Shown: one piece after another, positions 8,947 to 18,003 of the stretch
How positions within the stretch are numbered: position 1 is the first letter of the stretch
How the letters are laid out: every line of letters starts with the position of its first letter
DNA from: Caballeronia insecticola
Lineage (GTDB): Bacteria; Pseudomonadota; Gammaproteobacteria; Burkholderiales; Burkholderiaceae
Assembly: GCF_000402035.1 (NCBI RefSeq)
Contig: NC_021287.1
Span: 930,001-994,000, forward strand
Length of the DNA stretch: 64,000 nucleotides
Reading direction: 5' to 3'
Notes under the pieces: model-generated
The model's input: the letters and a program-made list of their open reading frames with translations, nothing else
Databases searched by the model: none
What the model was told of the DNA's origin: nothing
Program-made: the position numbers and the translations under genes

Positions 8947-9823
8947 AGCCCGCGCGTTCGGCCGTAAGAAAGACAACAGCAAATCGAAGAAGCGCGAGCG
9001 CGCCGCCGACGACGATCGCGACGACCTCGCGAATGCGCCGCGCATCGAAGCGCCCCGCAAGCCGCGCTTCGCGCCCGTGACGTTCTCGGAAGAGGGCGGC
9101 GTGCGCTATCTGCATTTCGGCACCGAATGGGTGCAGGGCGCGATGCGGCTCAAGAAGCCCGATCACATCGAGCTCGAATATGCGCAGCAGATGATGGCGT
9201 GGCTGCTGTTCGTCGAGACGCCCGAGCGCATCGTGCAGCTCGGCCTCGGCGCGGCGGCGCTCACCAAGTTCTGCTATCGCTTCCTGAAGCGCGCGAAAGT
9301 GGAGGCGGTCGAGTTGAATCCCGCTGTCGTGATCGCCGCGCGCGCGATGTTCGAACTGCCTTACGACGACGCGCGTCTCACCGTCACCGAGCGCGACGCG
9401 TGGGAATTCGTCAACGATCGCGCGAACCACGGCACGATCGGCGCGCTGCAGATCGATATCTACGACGCCACCGCGCGCGGCCCCGTGCTCGACAGCGTGT
9501 CGTTCTATCGCGCCTGCCGCGCGTGTCTCACGCCCGAGGCGGGCGTCGTCACGATCAACCTGTTCGGCGATCATCCGAGCTTCGTGCGCAACATGCGCCA
9601 TCTCAACGAAGCGTTCGATCGTCGCGTGATTGCGCTGCCCGAAGTGCACGACGGCAATCGTGTGGCGCTTGCGTTCGCCGGTCCCGCGCTCGATGTGCCG
9701 TTCGCCGCGCTCGAAGCGCGTGCGAAGCTGATCGAGGCGGAACTCGGCCTGCCCGCGCGCAAGTGGGTCAAGGGCCTTGCCGAAAGCGCGGGCGTGGCGA
9801 CGAGCGGTTCGTTCTCGATCTGA
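8915..9823 (+). CDS. Spermidine synthase-like methyltransferase-fold protein
   Basis: The 302-residue protein has a charged N-terminal tail (~10-40, Lys/Arg/Asp rich) and a Rossmann domain with VQLGLGAAALTKFCYR (about 102-117), VEAVELNP and a QIDIYDA acidic motif. This matches the spermidine synthase (SpeE) superfamily. The classical GGGDG motif is replaced by LGLGAA, as in many SpeE-like proteins of unproven function, so aminopropyl transfer is not assured. ATG 8915 is chosen because upstream in-frame sequence is inside the glycosylase gene. It overlaps that gene by 32 bases. Confidence 0.75.
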   Translation: MTNLIRRASAEARAFGRKKDNSKSKKRERAADDDRDDLANAPRIEAPRKPRFAPVTFSEEGGVRYLHFGTEWVQGAMRLKKPDHIELEYAQQMMAWLLFVETPERIVQLGLGAAALTKFCYRFLKRAKVEAVELNPAVVIAARAMFELPYDDARLTVTERDAWEFVNDRANHGTIGALQIDIYDATARGPVLDSVSFYRACRACLTPEAGVVTINLFGDHPSFVRNMRHLNEAFDRRVIALPEVHDGNRVALAFAGPALDVPFAALEARAKLIEAELGLPARKWVKGLAESAGVATSGSFSI

Positions 9824-9841
9824 TCGACGCGTGACACACCA

Positions 9842-9865
9842 AGGCCGGAACACGCGTTCTGGCCT
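9842..9865 (+). terminator. Weak hairpin after the spermidine synthase-like gene
   Basis: GGCC-G-GAAC, loop ACGC, GTTC-T-GGCC forms a nine-pair stem with one wobble. Only a short T-poor tail follows, so it is either a weak terminator or an mRNA 3' end structure. Confidence 0.35.
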
Positions 9866-9913
9866 ATTCCCAAAATCCTTTCAAATCAGCGGAATAGTCG
9901 GGATTCCCCCTGC

Positions 9914-9941
9914 TTGACCCGCTTTTAACGGTCCCTATACT
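9914..9941 (+). promoter_or_regulatory. Sigma-70 type promoter of the DUF3311-mctP operon
   Basis: TTGACC at 9914-9919 and TATACT at 9936-9941 are separated by 16 bases, each one mismatch from consensus. Transcription would start near 9948, about 97 bases before the first gene of the operon. Confidence 0.7.
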
Positions 9942-10044
9942 CCCTCTGTTATTTCGGGGCGCTTTCAGCGACACGTCTACCCGACGACCGGCATCCCGCC
10001 GGACTCGCGATAATCCAACGAATCAAAACAAGAGGAGACCGTTC

Positions 10045-10302
10045 ATGGCTCACGAAGCTGCGACCGGCACCGGACAACCGCGCAACAAGCACTGGCTTTG
10101 GCTTTTGATCCTTCCCTGGATCGGTGTGGTATGGGTGCCGTTTTACAACAAGATCGAGCCCGTTTTGTGGGGCTTTCCGTACTTCTACTGGTATCAGCTT
10201 CTGTGGGTGCTGATCAGCGCGGTCATCACGGCCATCGTCTACAAGAAGACCAAAGCGCTGCCCTCGGGCCGCAAAAATAATAATCAAGGAGGTGCGCGAT
10301 GA
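10045..10302 (+). CDS. DUF3311 small membrane protein, partner of MctP
   Basis: This 85-residue protein has two hydrophobic helices (about 18-36 and 50-70) separated by NKIEPVLWGFPYFYWYQ, the DUF3311 pattern. Such proteins are encoded directly before sodium:solute symporters and are presumed small subunits or assembly partners. Here the stop overlaps the mctP start by four bases (ATGATGA). A good ribosome-binding site, AGAGGAG, lies ahead of the start, and AAGGAGG inside its last codons serves mctP. The molecular role is not known. Confidence 0.88.
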   Translation: MAHEAATGTGQPRNKHWLWLLILPWIGVVWVPFYNKIEPVLWGFPYFYWYQLLWVLISAVITAIVYKKTKALPSGRKNNNQGGAR

Positions 10303-11852
10303 TGAACGGCACCGCAACCTTCGTCTTCGTTCTCTTCTTCGTCGGCGTCACGATTCTCGGCTTCATCGCCGCGCACTGGCGTAAAGGCGATCTCGCACAA
10401 CTCGACGAATGGGGCCTGGGCGGCCGCCGCTTCGGCACCATCGTCACGTGGTTCCTGCTCGGCGGCGATCTCTACACCGCGTACACGTTCGTCGCCGTTC
10501 CGGCGCTCGTGTTCGGCGCGGGCGCGACCGGCTTCTTCGCGTTGCCGTACACCATCCTCATCTATCCGTTCGCGTTCGTCGTGTTTCCGAAGCTGTGGAG
10601 CATCGCGAAGCGTCACGGTTACGTGACCGCCGCCGACTTCGTGCACGCGCGCTACAACAGCCGCATGCTGGCGCTCGCCGTCGCGTTGACGGGCATCGTC
10701 GCGACCATGCCGTATATCGCGCTGCAACTGGTCGGCATCGAAGTGGTGATCGGCGCGCTCGGTTTCTCGACGCAAGGCTTCGTCGGCGATTTGCCGCTCA
10801 TCATCGCGTTCGCGATTCTCGCCGCCTACACGTACACGTCGGGCCTGCGCGCGCCGGCGATGATCGCCGTGGTGAAGGACGTGCTGATCTACATCACCAT
10901 CATCGCCGCGATGATCGTGATTCCGGCGCAGCTCGGCGGCTTCGGCCATATCTTCAGCGTCGTGCCGCCTGAAAAGCTGCTGCTGAAAGCGCCGGATGCA
11001 GCGAGCCTGAACGGCTACAGCGCCTACGCGACGCTCGCGGTGGGTTCGGCGCTCGCGCTGTTCCTGTATCCGCACTCGGTGACGGCGATTCTCTCGTCGA
11101 ATTCGGGCAACACGATCCGCCGCAACATGGCGCTGCTGCCGGCGTATTCGCTCGTGCTCGGCCTGCTCGCGCTGCTCGGCTACATGGCGCTCGCCTCGGG
11201 CGTGAAGGACATGCCGGAATTCGCGTCGTACTTCAAGGCCTACGGCGCGAACTTCGCCGTGCCGGCGCTGTTCCTGCACTACTTCCCGTCGTGGTTCGTG
11301 GGCGTGGCGTTCGCGGCTATCGGCATCGGCGCGCTGGTGCCGGCGGCGATCATGTCGATCGCGGCGGCGAACCTCTACACGCGCAACGTGCATCGCGAGT
11401 TCGTCAACAAGTCGATGACGCCGGAGCAGGAGACCAACGTCGCCAAGCTCGTGTCGCTGATCGTGAAGGTCGGCGCGGTGGTCTTCATTCTCGCGCTGCC
11501 GCTCACGTACGCCATTCAGCTGCAACTGCTCGGCGGCATCTGGATCATCCAGACACTGCCCGCGCTCGTGCTCGGCCTCTATACGCGCGTGCTCGATCAT
11601 CGCGGCCTCCTGATCGGCTGGGCGGTGGGCATCGGCGTCGGAACGTGGATGGCCGTGTCGCTGCAATTGAAGGGCTCGATCTATCCGCTGCATCTGTTCG
11701 GCTATGTCGTGCCGGGCTACGCGGCGGTGTGGGCGCTGATCGCCAACCTGATCGTCGCGGTGGCCGTGAGTCTGCTCGTGCGCGTGCTGGGGCTGAAGCG
11801 CTCGGACGACCGTACGCGTCCGGAAGACTATCTGGACATCGTGGAAGGCTGA
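10299..11852 (+). CDS. mctP: Monocarboxylate uptake permease MctP (sodium:solute symporter family)
   Basis: This 517-residue integral membrane transporter has about 13 hydrophobic segments. The SSS-family core is visible: GDLYTAYTFVAVPALVFGAGATGFF region (~50-75), then GYVTAADFVHARYNS (~105-120) and LFLYPHSVTAILSSNSG near 255-272. Characterised MctP proteins take up lactate, pyruvate, acetate and related monocarboxylates; the substrate here is inferred. Two ATGs (10299, 10302) are possible; 10299 is six bases after AAGGAGG and couples to the upstream gene. An intrinsic terminator follows at 11911. Confidence 0.9.
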   Translation: MMNGTATFVFVLFFVGVTILGFIAAHWRKGDLAQLDEWGLGGRRFGTIVTWFLLGGDLYTAYTFVAVPALVFGAGATGFFALPYTILIYPFAFVVFPKLWSIAKRHGYVTAADFVHARYNSRMLALAVALTGIVATMPYIALQLVGIEVVIGALGFSTQGFVGDLPLIIAFAILAAYTYTSGLRAPAMIAVVKDVLIYITIIAAMIVIPAQLGGFGHIFSVVPPEKLLLKAPDAASLNGYSAYATLAVGSALALFLYPHSVTAILSSNSGNTIRRNMALLPAYSLVLGLLALLGYMALASGVKDMPEFASYFKAYGANFAVPALFLHYFPSWFVGVAFAAIGIGALVPAAIMSIAAANLYTRNVHREFVNKSMTPEQETNVAKLVSLIVKVGAVVFILALPLTYAIQLQLLGGIWIIQTLPALVLGLYTRVLDHRGLLIGWAVGIGVGTWMAVSLQLKGSIYPLHLFGYVVPGYAAVWALIANLIVAVAVSLLVRVLGLKRSDDRTRPEDYLDIVEG

Positions 11853-11910
11853 TCCAGCCCGTGCGACGACGCGCCGTGCTGGCGCCCGACGCGTCGCGCG
11901 AAAAGCTGGT

Positions 11911-11956
11911 AAAACGCCCGTAACAGCCGCTGGCCGTTGCGGGCGTTTTCGTTTGG
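11911..11956 (+). terminator. Rho-independent terminator of mctP
   Basis: AAAACGCCCG(T)AAC pairs with GTT(G)CGGGCGTTTT across a GC-rich loop, followed by CGTTTGG. The stem is long and T-flanked. Confidence 0.8.
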
Positions 11957-12003
11957 CGGCACCGTCCAGTGCGGCGGACCGTATTCACCGACGCGAGCGA
12001 ACC

Positions 12004-13113
12004 ATGCTTTCTCCGACATCGACGTCACCCCGGCGCGGCCATCTCGCGCGCATCCTGCACTGGATTGCGTCGCCGTACTTCCGCTACCGGCATGCAAACG
12101 CGATCCACGCGGTGCGCGTCGCGCTCGCCATGGCGACGTCGTTCATCGTCACGACAGGCGTCGACGTGCCGCACGGCCCGTGGGCATCGGTGTCGGTGCT
12201 GGTCGTGGTGGGCGGGCTGCAGCATTACGGCAATATCCGCAAGAAGGCGACCGAGCGCGCGGTCGGCACCATGCTCGGCGCGCTCTTCGGGCTCTTCCTG
12301 ATTCTCGTGACGACGTTCTCCGGCTCGCAGATGCTGTTTTTCGTCCTGATGTGCCTGATCGCCGGCGGCTGCGCGTATTACGCGATCGGCAAGGCGGGCT
12401 ACGTCGCGCTGCTCACCGCGATCACGATGGTCATCGTCTCCGGCCACGGCGACCTGCCGCTTTCCACCGGCTTGTGGCGCACGGCGAATGTGCTGATCGG
12501 CGTGGTGATCGCGCTCGGGTTCTCGTTCGTGCTGCCGCAATACGCGACGTATTCGTGGCGCTACCGGCTCGCGGACAATCTGCGCGAATGCGCGAGGTTC
12601 TACGGCGCCTTGCTCGACGGCACGCCGCTCATCGCGGAAGAAACCGCCCGGCGTTTCTTCGCGATGAGCCAGCGGCTCGTGCAGGCGCGCGCGTTGATGG
12701 AATCGGTCGCGAAGGAGACGGACGTGCCGCTCGCGCAACTCGAAGAAATCCAGCGCCTGCACCGCTCGATTCTCGCGGCGCTCGAAATGCTGATCACGTC
12801 GATGCCGGAAGTCGCGGCGGGCGGCAGCCGCTTTGCGATTGCGTGCTCGCCGCGCGAATACGCCGTGCGGCAGCAGCTTTTGCAGATGGCGCGCGCGCTG
12901 CGCTTCGGGCGCGTGGGGCTCCTGTACCGCGCGGTGGACACGTCGGCGTTCGTGTCGCACGCATGCGACGGCGAAGACGAAAACGATCGCGCCACGCAAG
13001 GCATGCACTGGCTCGCGATGCGCTTCGTCGAACAGGTGGACCGGCTGCGGCTGCGGCTGTCGGAAATCGAGCGGCAGTGGAATATCGAAGGCGCGCGGCC
13101 GCTCAACGACTGA
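12004..13113 (+). CDS. FUSC-family (fusaric acid resistance-like) inner-membrane protein
   Basis: This 369-residue protein has an N-terminal block of about five or six hydrophobic segments (roughly 35-180), including ASVSVLVVVGGLQHYGN and RAVGTMLGALFGLFL, which match the FUSC/aromatic acid exporter (AaeB-like) transmembrane domain. A cytosolic helical part of about 180 residues follows, rich in Arg/Glu. Only one FUSC half is present, so it is shorter than AaeB or FusC efflux pumps and may work as an oligomer. No membrane-fusion partner gene is adjacent. ATG 12004 is preferred over a TTG 51 bases upstream. Confidence 0.8.
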   Translation: MLSPTSTSPRRGHLARILHWIASPYFRYRHANAIHAVRVALAMATSFIVTTGVDVPHGPWASVSVLVVVGGLQHYGNIRKKATERAVGTMLGALFGLFLILVTTFSGSQMLFFVLMCLIAGGCAYYAIGKAGYVALLTAITMVIVSGHGDLPLSTGLWRTANVLIGVVIALGFSFVLPQYATYSWRYRLADNLRECARFYGALLDGTPLIAEETARRFFAMSQRLVQARALMESVAKETDVPLAQLEEIQRLHRSILAALEMLITSMPEVAAGGSRFAIACSPREYAVRQQLLQMARALRFGRVGLLYRAVDTSAFVSHACDGEDENDRATQGMHWLAMRFVEQVDRLRLRLSEIERQWNIEGARPLND

Positions 13114-13143
13114 CGTCCCGACGCCGCAGCGAAGCCGCGAAAC

Positions 13144-13572
13144 TCAGGCCGCCTTGGCTTCGCTCTCGACGGCGACGTTGACCATCCACGGCACGCCGAA
13201 GCGGTCGGTCAGCATGCCGAAGCCGCGCGTCCAGAAGGTGGATTGCCATGGCGTGAGCACCTGTCCGCCTTCGGCGAGCCTGGCGAAAATGCGCTGGCCG
13301 GCTGCCGCGTCATCGGCGACGATCGACAGCGTGAACCCGGTGTAGGCCTTGCGCGGCTGCTCGTCGCGGCCATCGGACGCCATGACGTCGTTCTGACCGA
13401 CGCGAAAAATCGCGTGCATGATCTTGTCCTGCCACTCGGGCGGCGCGTCGCCGCCGTTCGGCATGTCACGGAAGCGAATCAGCGCGATGATCTGCGCGCC
13501 GAATGCGGCTCGATAGAGGTCGAGCGCCGCCGCGCAGTCGCCGTTGAAAAAGAGATAGGTATCCAGATGCAT
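13144..13572 (-). CDS. VOC-fold PhnB-like protein
   Basis: The 142-residue protein shows LDTYLFFNGDCAAALDLYRAAFGA at the start, KIMHAIFRVGQNDVMASD in the middle and FGMLTDRFGVPWMVN at the end. These are the marks of the PhnB/3-demethylubiquinone-9 methyltransferase-like branch of the vicinal oxygen chelate (glyoxalase) superfamily. Members bind a metal or small ligands, and most, including this one, have no known reaction. ATG 13572 gives the standard MHLDTYLFF start. The upstream in-frame extension has no family similarity. Confidence 0.85.
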   Translation of the reverse strand: MHLDTYLFFNGDCAAALDLYRAAFGAQIIALIRFRDMPNGGDAPPEWQDKIMHAIFRVGQNDVMASDGRDEQPRKAYTGFTLSIVADDAAAGQRIFARLAEGGQVLTPWQSTFWTRGFGMLTDRFGVPWMVNVAVESEAKAA

Positions 13573-13688
13573 GATCGAACGATCCCGTGCGTGAGCAGCC
13601 GATGCGCCGCCGAAGCACGAGAGTCTAGTGCTTCGGCATGCCGGGTCAAATCGGAAAAGTTCAAAAGAAGGTGCCGCGCGGCGAAACA

Positions 13689-13738
13689 AAAAGGACCGCA
13701 AATCGAACCCGGCGGGGCCCGATCGCGGTCCTTTTTTC
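13689..13738 (-). terminator. Rho-independent terminator of the transaldolase gene
   Basis: On the minus strand, AAAAAAGGACCGC pairs with GCGGTCCTTTTT about 10 bases after the transaldolase stop. T tracts on both sides may let it work in both directions. Confidence 0.88.
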
Positions 13739-13747
13739 TCGGCTCGG

Positions 13748-14701
13748 TTACTGCAGCGCGGTGATCAGCTTCTCGAGCTTGACTGCATCGGCGGCGAAGG
13801 TGCGGATGCCTTCGGCGAGCTTTTCGGTGGCCATGGCGTCGTCGTTGAGCAGGAAGCGGAAAGTCGGCTCGTCGACGGCGATCTTTTCCACGTTCTCGTT
13901 CTTCGCCGACTCCGGCGAAAGCTTGCGCTCGACCGTGTCGTTGCTGTCGGCGAGTTTTTGCAGGAGATCGGGACTGATGGTCAGCAAATCGCAACCGGCG
14001 AGCTGGGTGATCTGATTCACCGTGCGGAAGCTCGCGCCCATCACTTCGGTCTTGTAGCCGAACTTCTTGTAGTACGCATAGATGCGCCGCACCGACTGCA
14101 CGCCCGGATCGTTCGCGCCGCCGTTCTTCGCTTCGTCCCATTCGGCCCCGGCGGACTTCTTGTACCAGTCGTAAATGCGGCCGACGAACGGCGAAATGAG
14201 TTGCGCGCCGGCTTCCGCGCACGCCACGGCCTGCGCCAGCGAGAACAGCAGCGTCATGTTGCAGTGGATGCCTTCCTTCTGCAGCACTTCGGCGGCGCGG
14301 ATGCCTTCCCACGTCGAGGCGAGCTTGATCAGCACGCGGTCGCGGCCGATGCCCGCGTTCTCATACAGCTTGATGATGTCGTGCGCCTTGTCGATCGAAC
14401 CTTTGGTGTCGAACGAGAGGCGTGCGTCGACTTCGGTGGACACGCGGCCCGGAATGATCTTCAGGATTTCGGTGCCGAACGCGACGAGCAGGTTGTCGAT
14501 GATCTGCGGCAACGGCTTCTTCGCGTGTTCCTTGACGGTCTTTTCGAGCAGCGGCTTGTAGTCGTCCTTCTGGACGGCCTTCAGGATCAGCGACGGATTG
14601 GTCGTCGCGTCGCGCGGCTTGAACGCGACGAATTGCTGGAAGTCGCCCGTGTCGGCGACGACGGTCGTGTATTGCTTGAGCTGGTCGAGAGCGGATGTCA
14701 T
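13748..14701 (-). CDS. tal: Transaldolase
   Basis: Transaldolase moves a dihydroxyacetone unit between sedoheptulose-7-phosphate and glyceraldehyde-3-phosphate in the non-oxidative pentose phosphate pathway. The 317-residue protein has the length and motifs of TalB-type enzymes: [12 protein letters not shown] (about 32-43), the Schiff-base lysine in [12 protein letters not shown] (~126-137), and CNMTLLFS (~151-158). ATG 14701 ([12 protein letters not shown]) matches the family start; ten further in-frame codons upstream do not. It is a single-gene unit ended by the hairpin at 13689-13738. Confidence 0.97.
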   Translation of the reverse strand: MTSALDQLKQYTTVVADTGDFQQFVAFKPRDATTNPSLILKAVQKDDYKPLLEKTVKEHAKKPLPQIIDNLLVAFGTEILKIIPGRVSTEVDARLSFDTKGSIDKAHDIIKLYENAGIGRDRVLIKLASTWEGIRAAEVLQKEGIHCNMTLLFSLAQAVACAEAGAQLISPFVGRIYDWYKKSAGAEWDEAKNGGANDPGVQSVRRIYAYYKKFGYKTEVMGASFRTVNQITQLAGCDLLTISPDLLQKLADSNDTVERKLSPESAKNENVEKIAVDEPTFRFLLNDDAMATEKLAEGIRTFAADAVKLEKLITALQ

Positions 14702-14946
14702 GTCGAGTCTCAGGCGCGTGCGCCTTGTCAAATTGCGGTAACCCGCGGATTAGCCATGAATGCGACGCCGTGCGGCTACTTCGCCCGCCCGGCGCGCCCC
14801 TGAATGTCAATCCCTCATTCTAGTCCTGCGCGCGCCAAACGCGCTGAGAGCGTGCGCGGATGCCGGGTTTCGACCGCCCGCAATCGCTCGCGTTCCATGC
14901 GGCGCGCAGGCGGTGGCATCGGACGGAATCCGCTGTGGAATGCGCG

Positions 14947-16152
14947 TCAGGTTCGCCGCGCATTCAGGACGAGATGTGTCGCGACGCCCGCGATCAGCCC
15001 CCAGAACGCCGGACCGATCGAGAGCAGCGTCAAACCCGAGGCCGTCACCATGAACGTGACCAGCGCGGGTTCGCGCTGGCGTGCGTCCTGCATCGCGTTG
15101 GTGAGGCCGCTCATGATCGAGCCGAACAGCGCCAGCGCCGCGACCGAGACGACCAGCGCCTTCGGAAAGGCCGCAAAGAGCGCGGCGATGGTCGCGCCGA
15201 AGGTGCCCGCGATCAGATAGAAGATGCCGCACCAGAGCGCCGCGGTGTAGCGTTTGTCGCGGTTTTCATGGGCTTCGCGGCCGGTGCAGATCGCGGCGGT
15301 GATGGCGGCGAGATTCACGCCGTGCGAGCCGAACGGCGCGAGCACGAGCGAGGCGATGCCGGTTGCCGAGATGAGCGGGGCGGAGGGCGTCGTGTAGCCG
15401 TCGGCGCGCAGCACGGCGATGCCCGGCACATTCTGCGAGGCCATCGCGACGATGAACAGCGGCACGCCAATGCTGATTGCCGCCGACAAAGAAAAGCTCG
15501 GCATCGTGAAAACGGGATGCGCGAGCGCCACATGAAAGCGCGAGAAATCGAGCAGGCCGAGCGCGCCCGCGAGCGCGACGCCGGCCACGAGCGTCGCGGG
15601 AATCGCATAGCGCGGCGCGAGCCGCTTGGCCAGGAGATACGTGAAGAACATCACGACGACGAGCGCCGTCTGATACTGCGCCGCGCGAAAGATCTCGATA
15701 CCGATCTCGAACAGAATGCCCGCAAGCAGCGCGGCGGCGATGCCGGCGGGAATGCGCTTCATCAGCGTATCGAACCAGCCGGTCAGGCCGACGGCGCAGA
15801 GCAGCAGCGCGCAGACGACGAATGCGCCGATCGCGTCCGCATACGCCACGTTCGGCAACGACGTGACGAGCAGCGCCGCGCCCGGCGTCGACCACGCGAC
15901 GACGATCGGCGCGCGATAACGCAGCGACAGCCCGATCGTGCAGACCGCCATGCCGATGGACAGCGCCCAGATCCACGAGGAAATCTGCGCATCGGTGAGA
16001 TGCGCGGCCTGGCCCGCCTGGAACATCAGCACGAGGGAACTGGTGTAGCCGGTCATCATCGCGACGAAGCCGGCGACAATCGTGGAGACGGAGGAATCGG
16101 CGAAGGGGCGCAACGGGACGCGCGCAGTCGGCGCGCCGGGAGAGACTTTCAT
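14947..16152 (-). CDS. benE: BenE-family benzoate/H+ symporter-like permease
   Basis: The 401-residue inner-membrane protein has about 12 hydrophobic helices. FVAMMTGYTSSLVLMFQAGQ (about 28-47), WSTPGAALL (~85-93) and a late FGSIMSGLTNAMQD motif (~350) identify the BenE family, related to nucleobase transporters. BenE imports benzoate; many homologues in soil bacteria lack tested substrates. It starts 20 bases after the VWA gene stop, as last gene of the moxR-GNAT-VWA-benE run. No benzoate catabolic genes are nearby, so the ligand is uncertain. Confidence 0.88.
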   Translation of the reverse strand: MKVSPGAPTARVPLRPFADSSVSTIVAGFVAMMTGYTSSLVLMFQAGQAAHLTDAQISSWIWALSIGMAVCTIGLSLRYRAPIVVAWSTPGAALLVTSLPNVAYADAIGAFVVCALLLCAVGLTGWFDTLMKRIPAGIAAALLAGILFEIGIEIFRAAQYQTALVVVMFFTYLLAKRLAPRYAIPATLVAGVALAGALGLLDFSRFHVALAHPVFTMPSFSLSAAISIGVPLFIVAMASQNVPGIAVLRADGYTTPSAPLISATGIASLVLAPFGSHGVNLAAITAAICTGREAHENRDKRYTAALWCGIFYLIAGTFGATIAALFAAFPKALVVSVAALALFGSIMSGLTNAMQDARQREPALVTFMVTASGLTLLSIGPAFWGLIAGVATHLVLNARRT

Positions 16153-16172
16153 GCTTGAATCGGTGTGGTGAG

Positions 16173-17348
16173 TTATTTCGACAGGGCGCGCATCGCGGCT
16201 TCGAGGCCTGCCAGCGTGAGCGCATACATGCGATTGCCGAGAACGTGGCGAATTGCCGAGATCGACTGGCGGTATTCCCATAGCCGCTCGGGCTCGGGAT
16301 TGAGCCACGCGTGATGCGGAAACTGGTCCGCGAGACGGCGCAGCCACACGGCGCCCGCCTCGGCGTTGTTGTACTCGACGGAGCCGCCCGGCTGCATCAC
16401 TTCGTAGGGACTCATGGTGGCGTCGCCGACGAAGATCAGCTTGTAGTCCGGCGTGAACTTGTGCAGCACGTCGAACGTCGGTGTGCGTTCGGCGTGACGG
16501 CGGCGGTTGTTCTTCCACAGGTAGTCATACACGCAGTTGTGGAAGTAGTAGAACTCCAGATGCTTGAATTCGGCCTTCGCGGCGGAAAACAGTTCTTCGA
16601 CGCGCTTGATGTGATCGTCCATCGAGCCGCCGACATCGAGCAGCATCAGCACCTTCACGTTGTTGTGGCGCTCGGGGACCATCTTCAGGTCGAGCCAGCC
16701 CGCGTTGGCGGCCGTGCTGCGAATGGTGTCGGGCAGATCGAGTTCCTCGGCCGCGCCTTCACGCGCGAAGCGACGCAAACGCCGCAAAGCGACCTTGATG
16801 TTGCGCGTGCCGATTTCGACCTGGTCGTCGTAATCCTTGTATGCGCGCTCGTCCCAGACTTTCACCGCCGTGCGGTTCCCCGACGATTCCCCGCCGATGC
16901 GAATGCCTTCCGGGTTGTAGCCGCCATGTCCGAACGGCGACGTGCCGCCGGTGCCGATCCACTTGTTGCCGCCCTCGTGACGTTCCTTCTGCTCGTCCAT
17001 CAGTTCCTTGAGGCGTTCCATCAGCTTGTCGAGGCCGCCGAGCGCCTCGATGCGCTTCTTCTCCTCGGGCGTGAAGTCGCGCTCGATGCGTTTTTTGAGC
17101 CAGTCGAGCGGAACGGAAAACGCTTCGTCGGGAAGCTGCGTCACGCCGCGGAAGTACGCGCCGAACGCGCGATCGAACTTGTCGAAGTACTTCTCGTCCT
17201 TCACGAGCGTCATGCGGGCGAGGAAGTAGAACTCGTCGAGCGACGGCGAAATCACCTGCGCCTTCAGTGCTTCGAGCAGGGTCAGATATTCCTTCACCGA
17301 AACGGGCAGCTTCGCGTCGCGCAGCGAGTAGAAGAAGTCGATCAGCAT
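16173..17348 (-). CDS. VWA-domain (CoxE-like) protein, partner of MoxR ATPase
   Basis: This soluble 391-residue protein has an N-terminal helical region (LPVSVKEYLTLLEALKAQ, DEFYFLARMTLVKDE) typical of CoxE-like proteins and a C-terminal von Willebrand A domain. The MIDAS site reads LLDVGGSMD (about 238-246): the first serine of DxSxS is glycine, so metal coordination may differ from the canonical site. Later FVGDATMSP (~307) is the third MIDAS loop. It lies two genes downstream of moxR on the same strand. MoxR AAA+ ATPases with VWA proteins act as chaperones that insert cofactors or activate complexes. The client here is unknown. Confidence 0.88.
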   Translation of the reverse strand: MLIDFFYSLRDAKLPVSVKEYLTLLEALKAQVISPSLDEFYFLARMTLVKDEKYFDKFDRAFGAYFRGVTQLPDEAFSVPLDWLKKRIERDFTPEEKKRIEALGGLDKLMERLKELMDEQKERHEGGNKWIGTGGTSPFGHGGYNPEGIRIGGESSGNRTAVKVWDERAYKDYDDQVEIGTRNIKVALRRLRRFAREGAAEELDLPDTIRSTAANAGWLDLKMVPERHNNVKVLMLLDVGGSMDDHIKRVEELFSAAKAEFKHLEFYYFHNCVYDYLWKNNRRRHAERTPTFDVLHKFTPDYKLIFVGDATMSPYEVMQPGGSVEYNNAEAGAVWLRRLADQFPHHAWLNPEPERLWEYRQSISAIRHVLGNRMYALTLAGLEAAMRALSK

Positions 17349-17373
17349 GGCGCGCTCTCCATCGTGACGAATT

Positions 17374-17964
17374 TCAGCGGTCGAGCCGGTGCTTCAGATG
17401 CGTGCGCACGGCCGGCCACTCCGATTCGATGATCGAGAACACGACCGTGTCGCGATACGCGCCGTCTTTGCCGATCTGGTGATTGCGCAGAATGCCGTCC
17501 TGCTTGGCACCGAGCCGCGCGATGGCCGCACGCGACTGATGGTTCATGAAATGCGTGCGGAACTCCACCGCGATTGCATTCAGCCGCTCGAACGCATGGC
17601 CGAGCAGCAGCAGCTTGGCTTCGGTGTTGAGCGCGGTGCGCTGTACGTGCTTCGCGTACCACGTATGGCCGATTTCCAGACGCCGATGCGCCGCCTCGAC
17701 ATTGAAGTAACGCGTCGAGCCGACGACGTCGCCCGTCTTCGGATCGATCACGGCGAACGGATGCGCGCCGAGCCGGTCACGCATGTCGAGGGCCGTCTCG
17801 ATGTAGGCGCGCGTCGTGCCCGGCGCGGGCACGCTCGTGTACCACAGCTTCCACAGCTCGCCGTCGGCGGCGGCAGCGGCGAGCGCCGCTTCGTGATCGA
17901 GGGTGAGCGGGACGAGCTTGATGTGCTCGCCTTCGAGCGTGACGGGTTCGATCCAGCGGCTCAT
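17374..17964 (-). CDS. GNAT-family N-acetyltransferase (RimJ/RimL-like)
   Basis: The 196-residue protein has the RimJ/RimL-type layout: LVPLTLDHEAALAAAA near the start, GSTRYFNVEAAHRRLEIGHTWYAKHVQRTALNTEAKLLLLGHAFE in the middle (the acetyl-CoA loop is QRTALN in place of the usual Q/RxxGxG/A), and EFRTHFMNHQSRAAIARLG near 145. Such enzymes acetylate amino termini of proteins or small amines; the target is unknown. It sits between moxR and the VWA gene, 39 and 25 bases from each, so it is probably cotranscribed. This placement inside a MoxR-VWA pair is unusual. Confidence 0.88.
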   Translation of the reverse strand: MSRWIEPVTLEGEHIKLVPLTLDHEAALAAAAADGELWKLWYTSVPAPGTTRAYIETALDMRDRLGAHPFAVIDPKTGDVVGSTRYFNVEAAHRRLEIGHTWYAKHVQRTALNTEAKLLLLGHAFERLNAIAVEFRTHFMNHQSRAAIARLGAKQDGILRNHQIGKDGAYRDTVVFSIIESEWPAVRTHLKHRLDR

Positions 17965-18003
17965 GCGTCGTGTTCCTTTGGTCTCGTGAGTGATGACTAT
18001 GGC

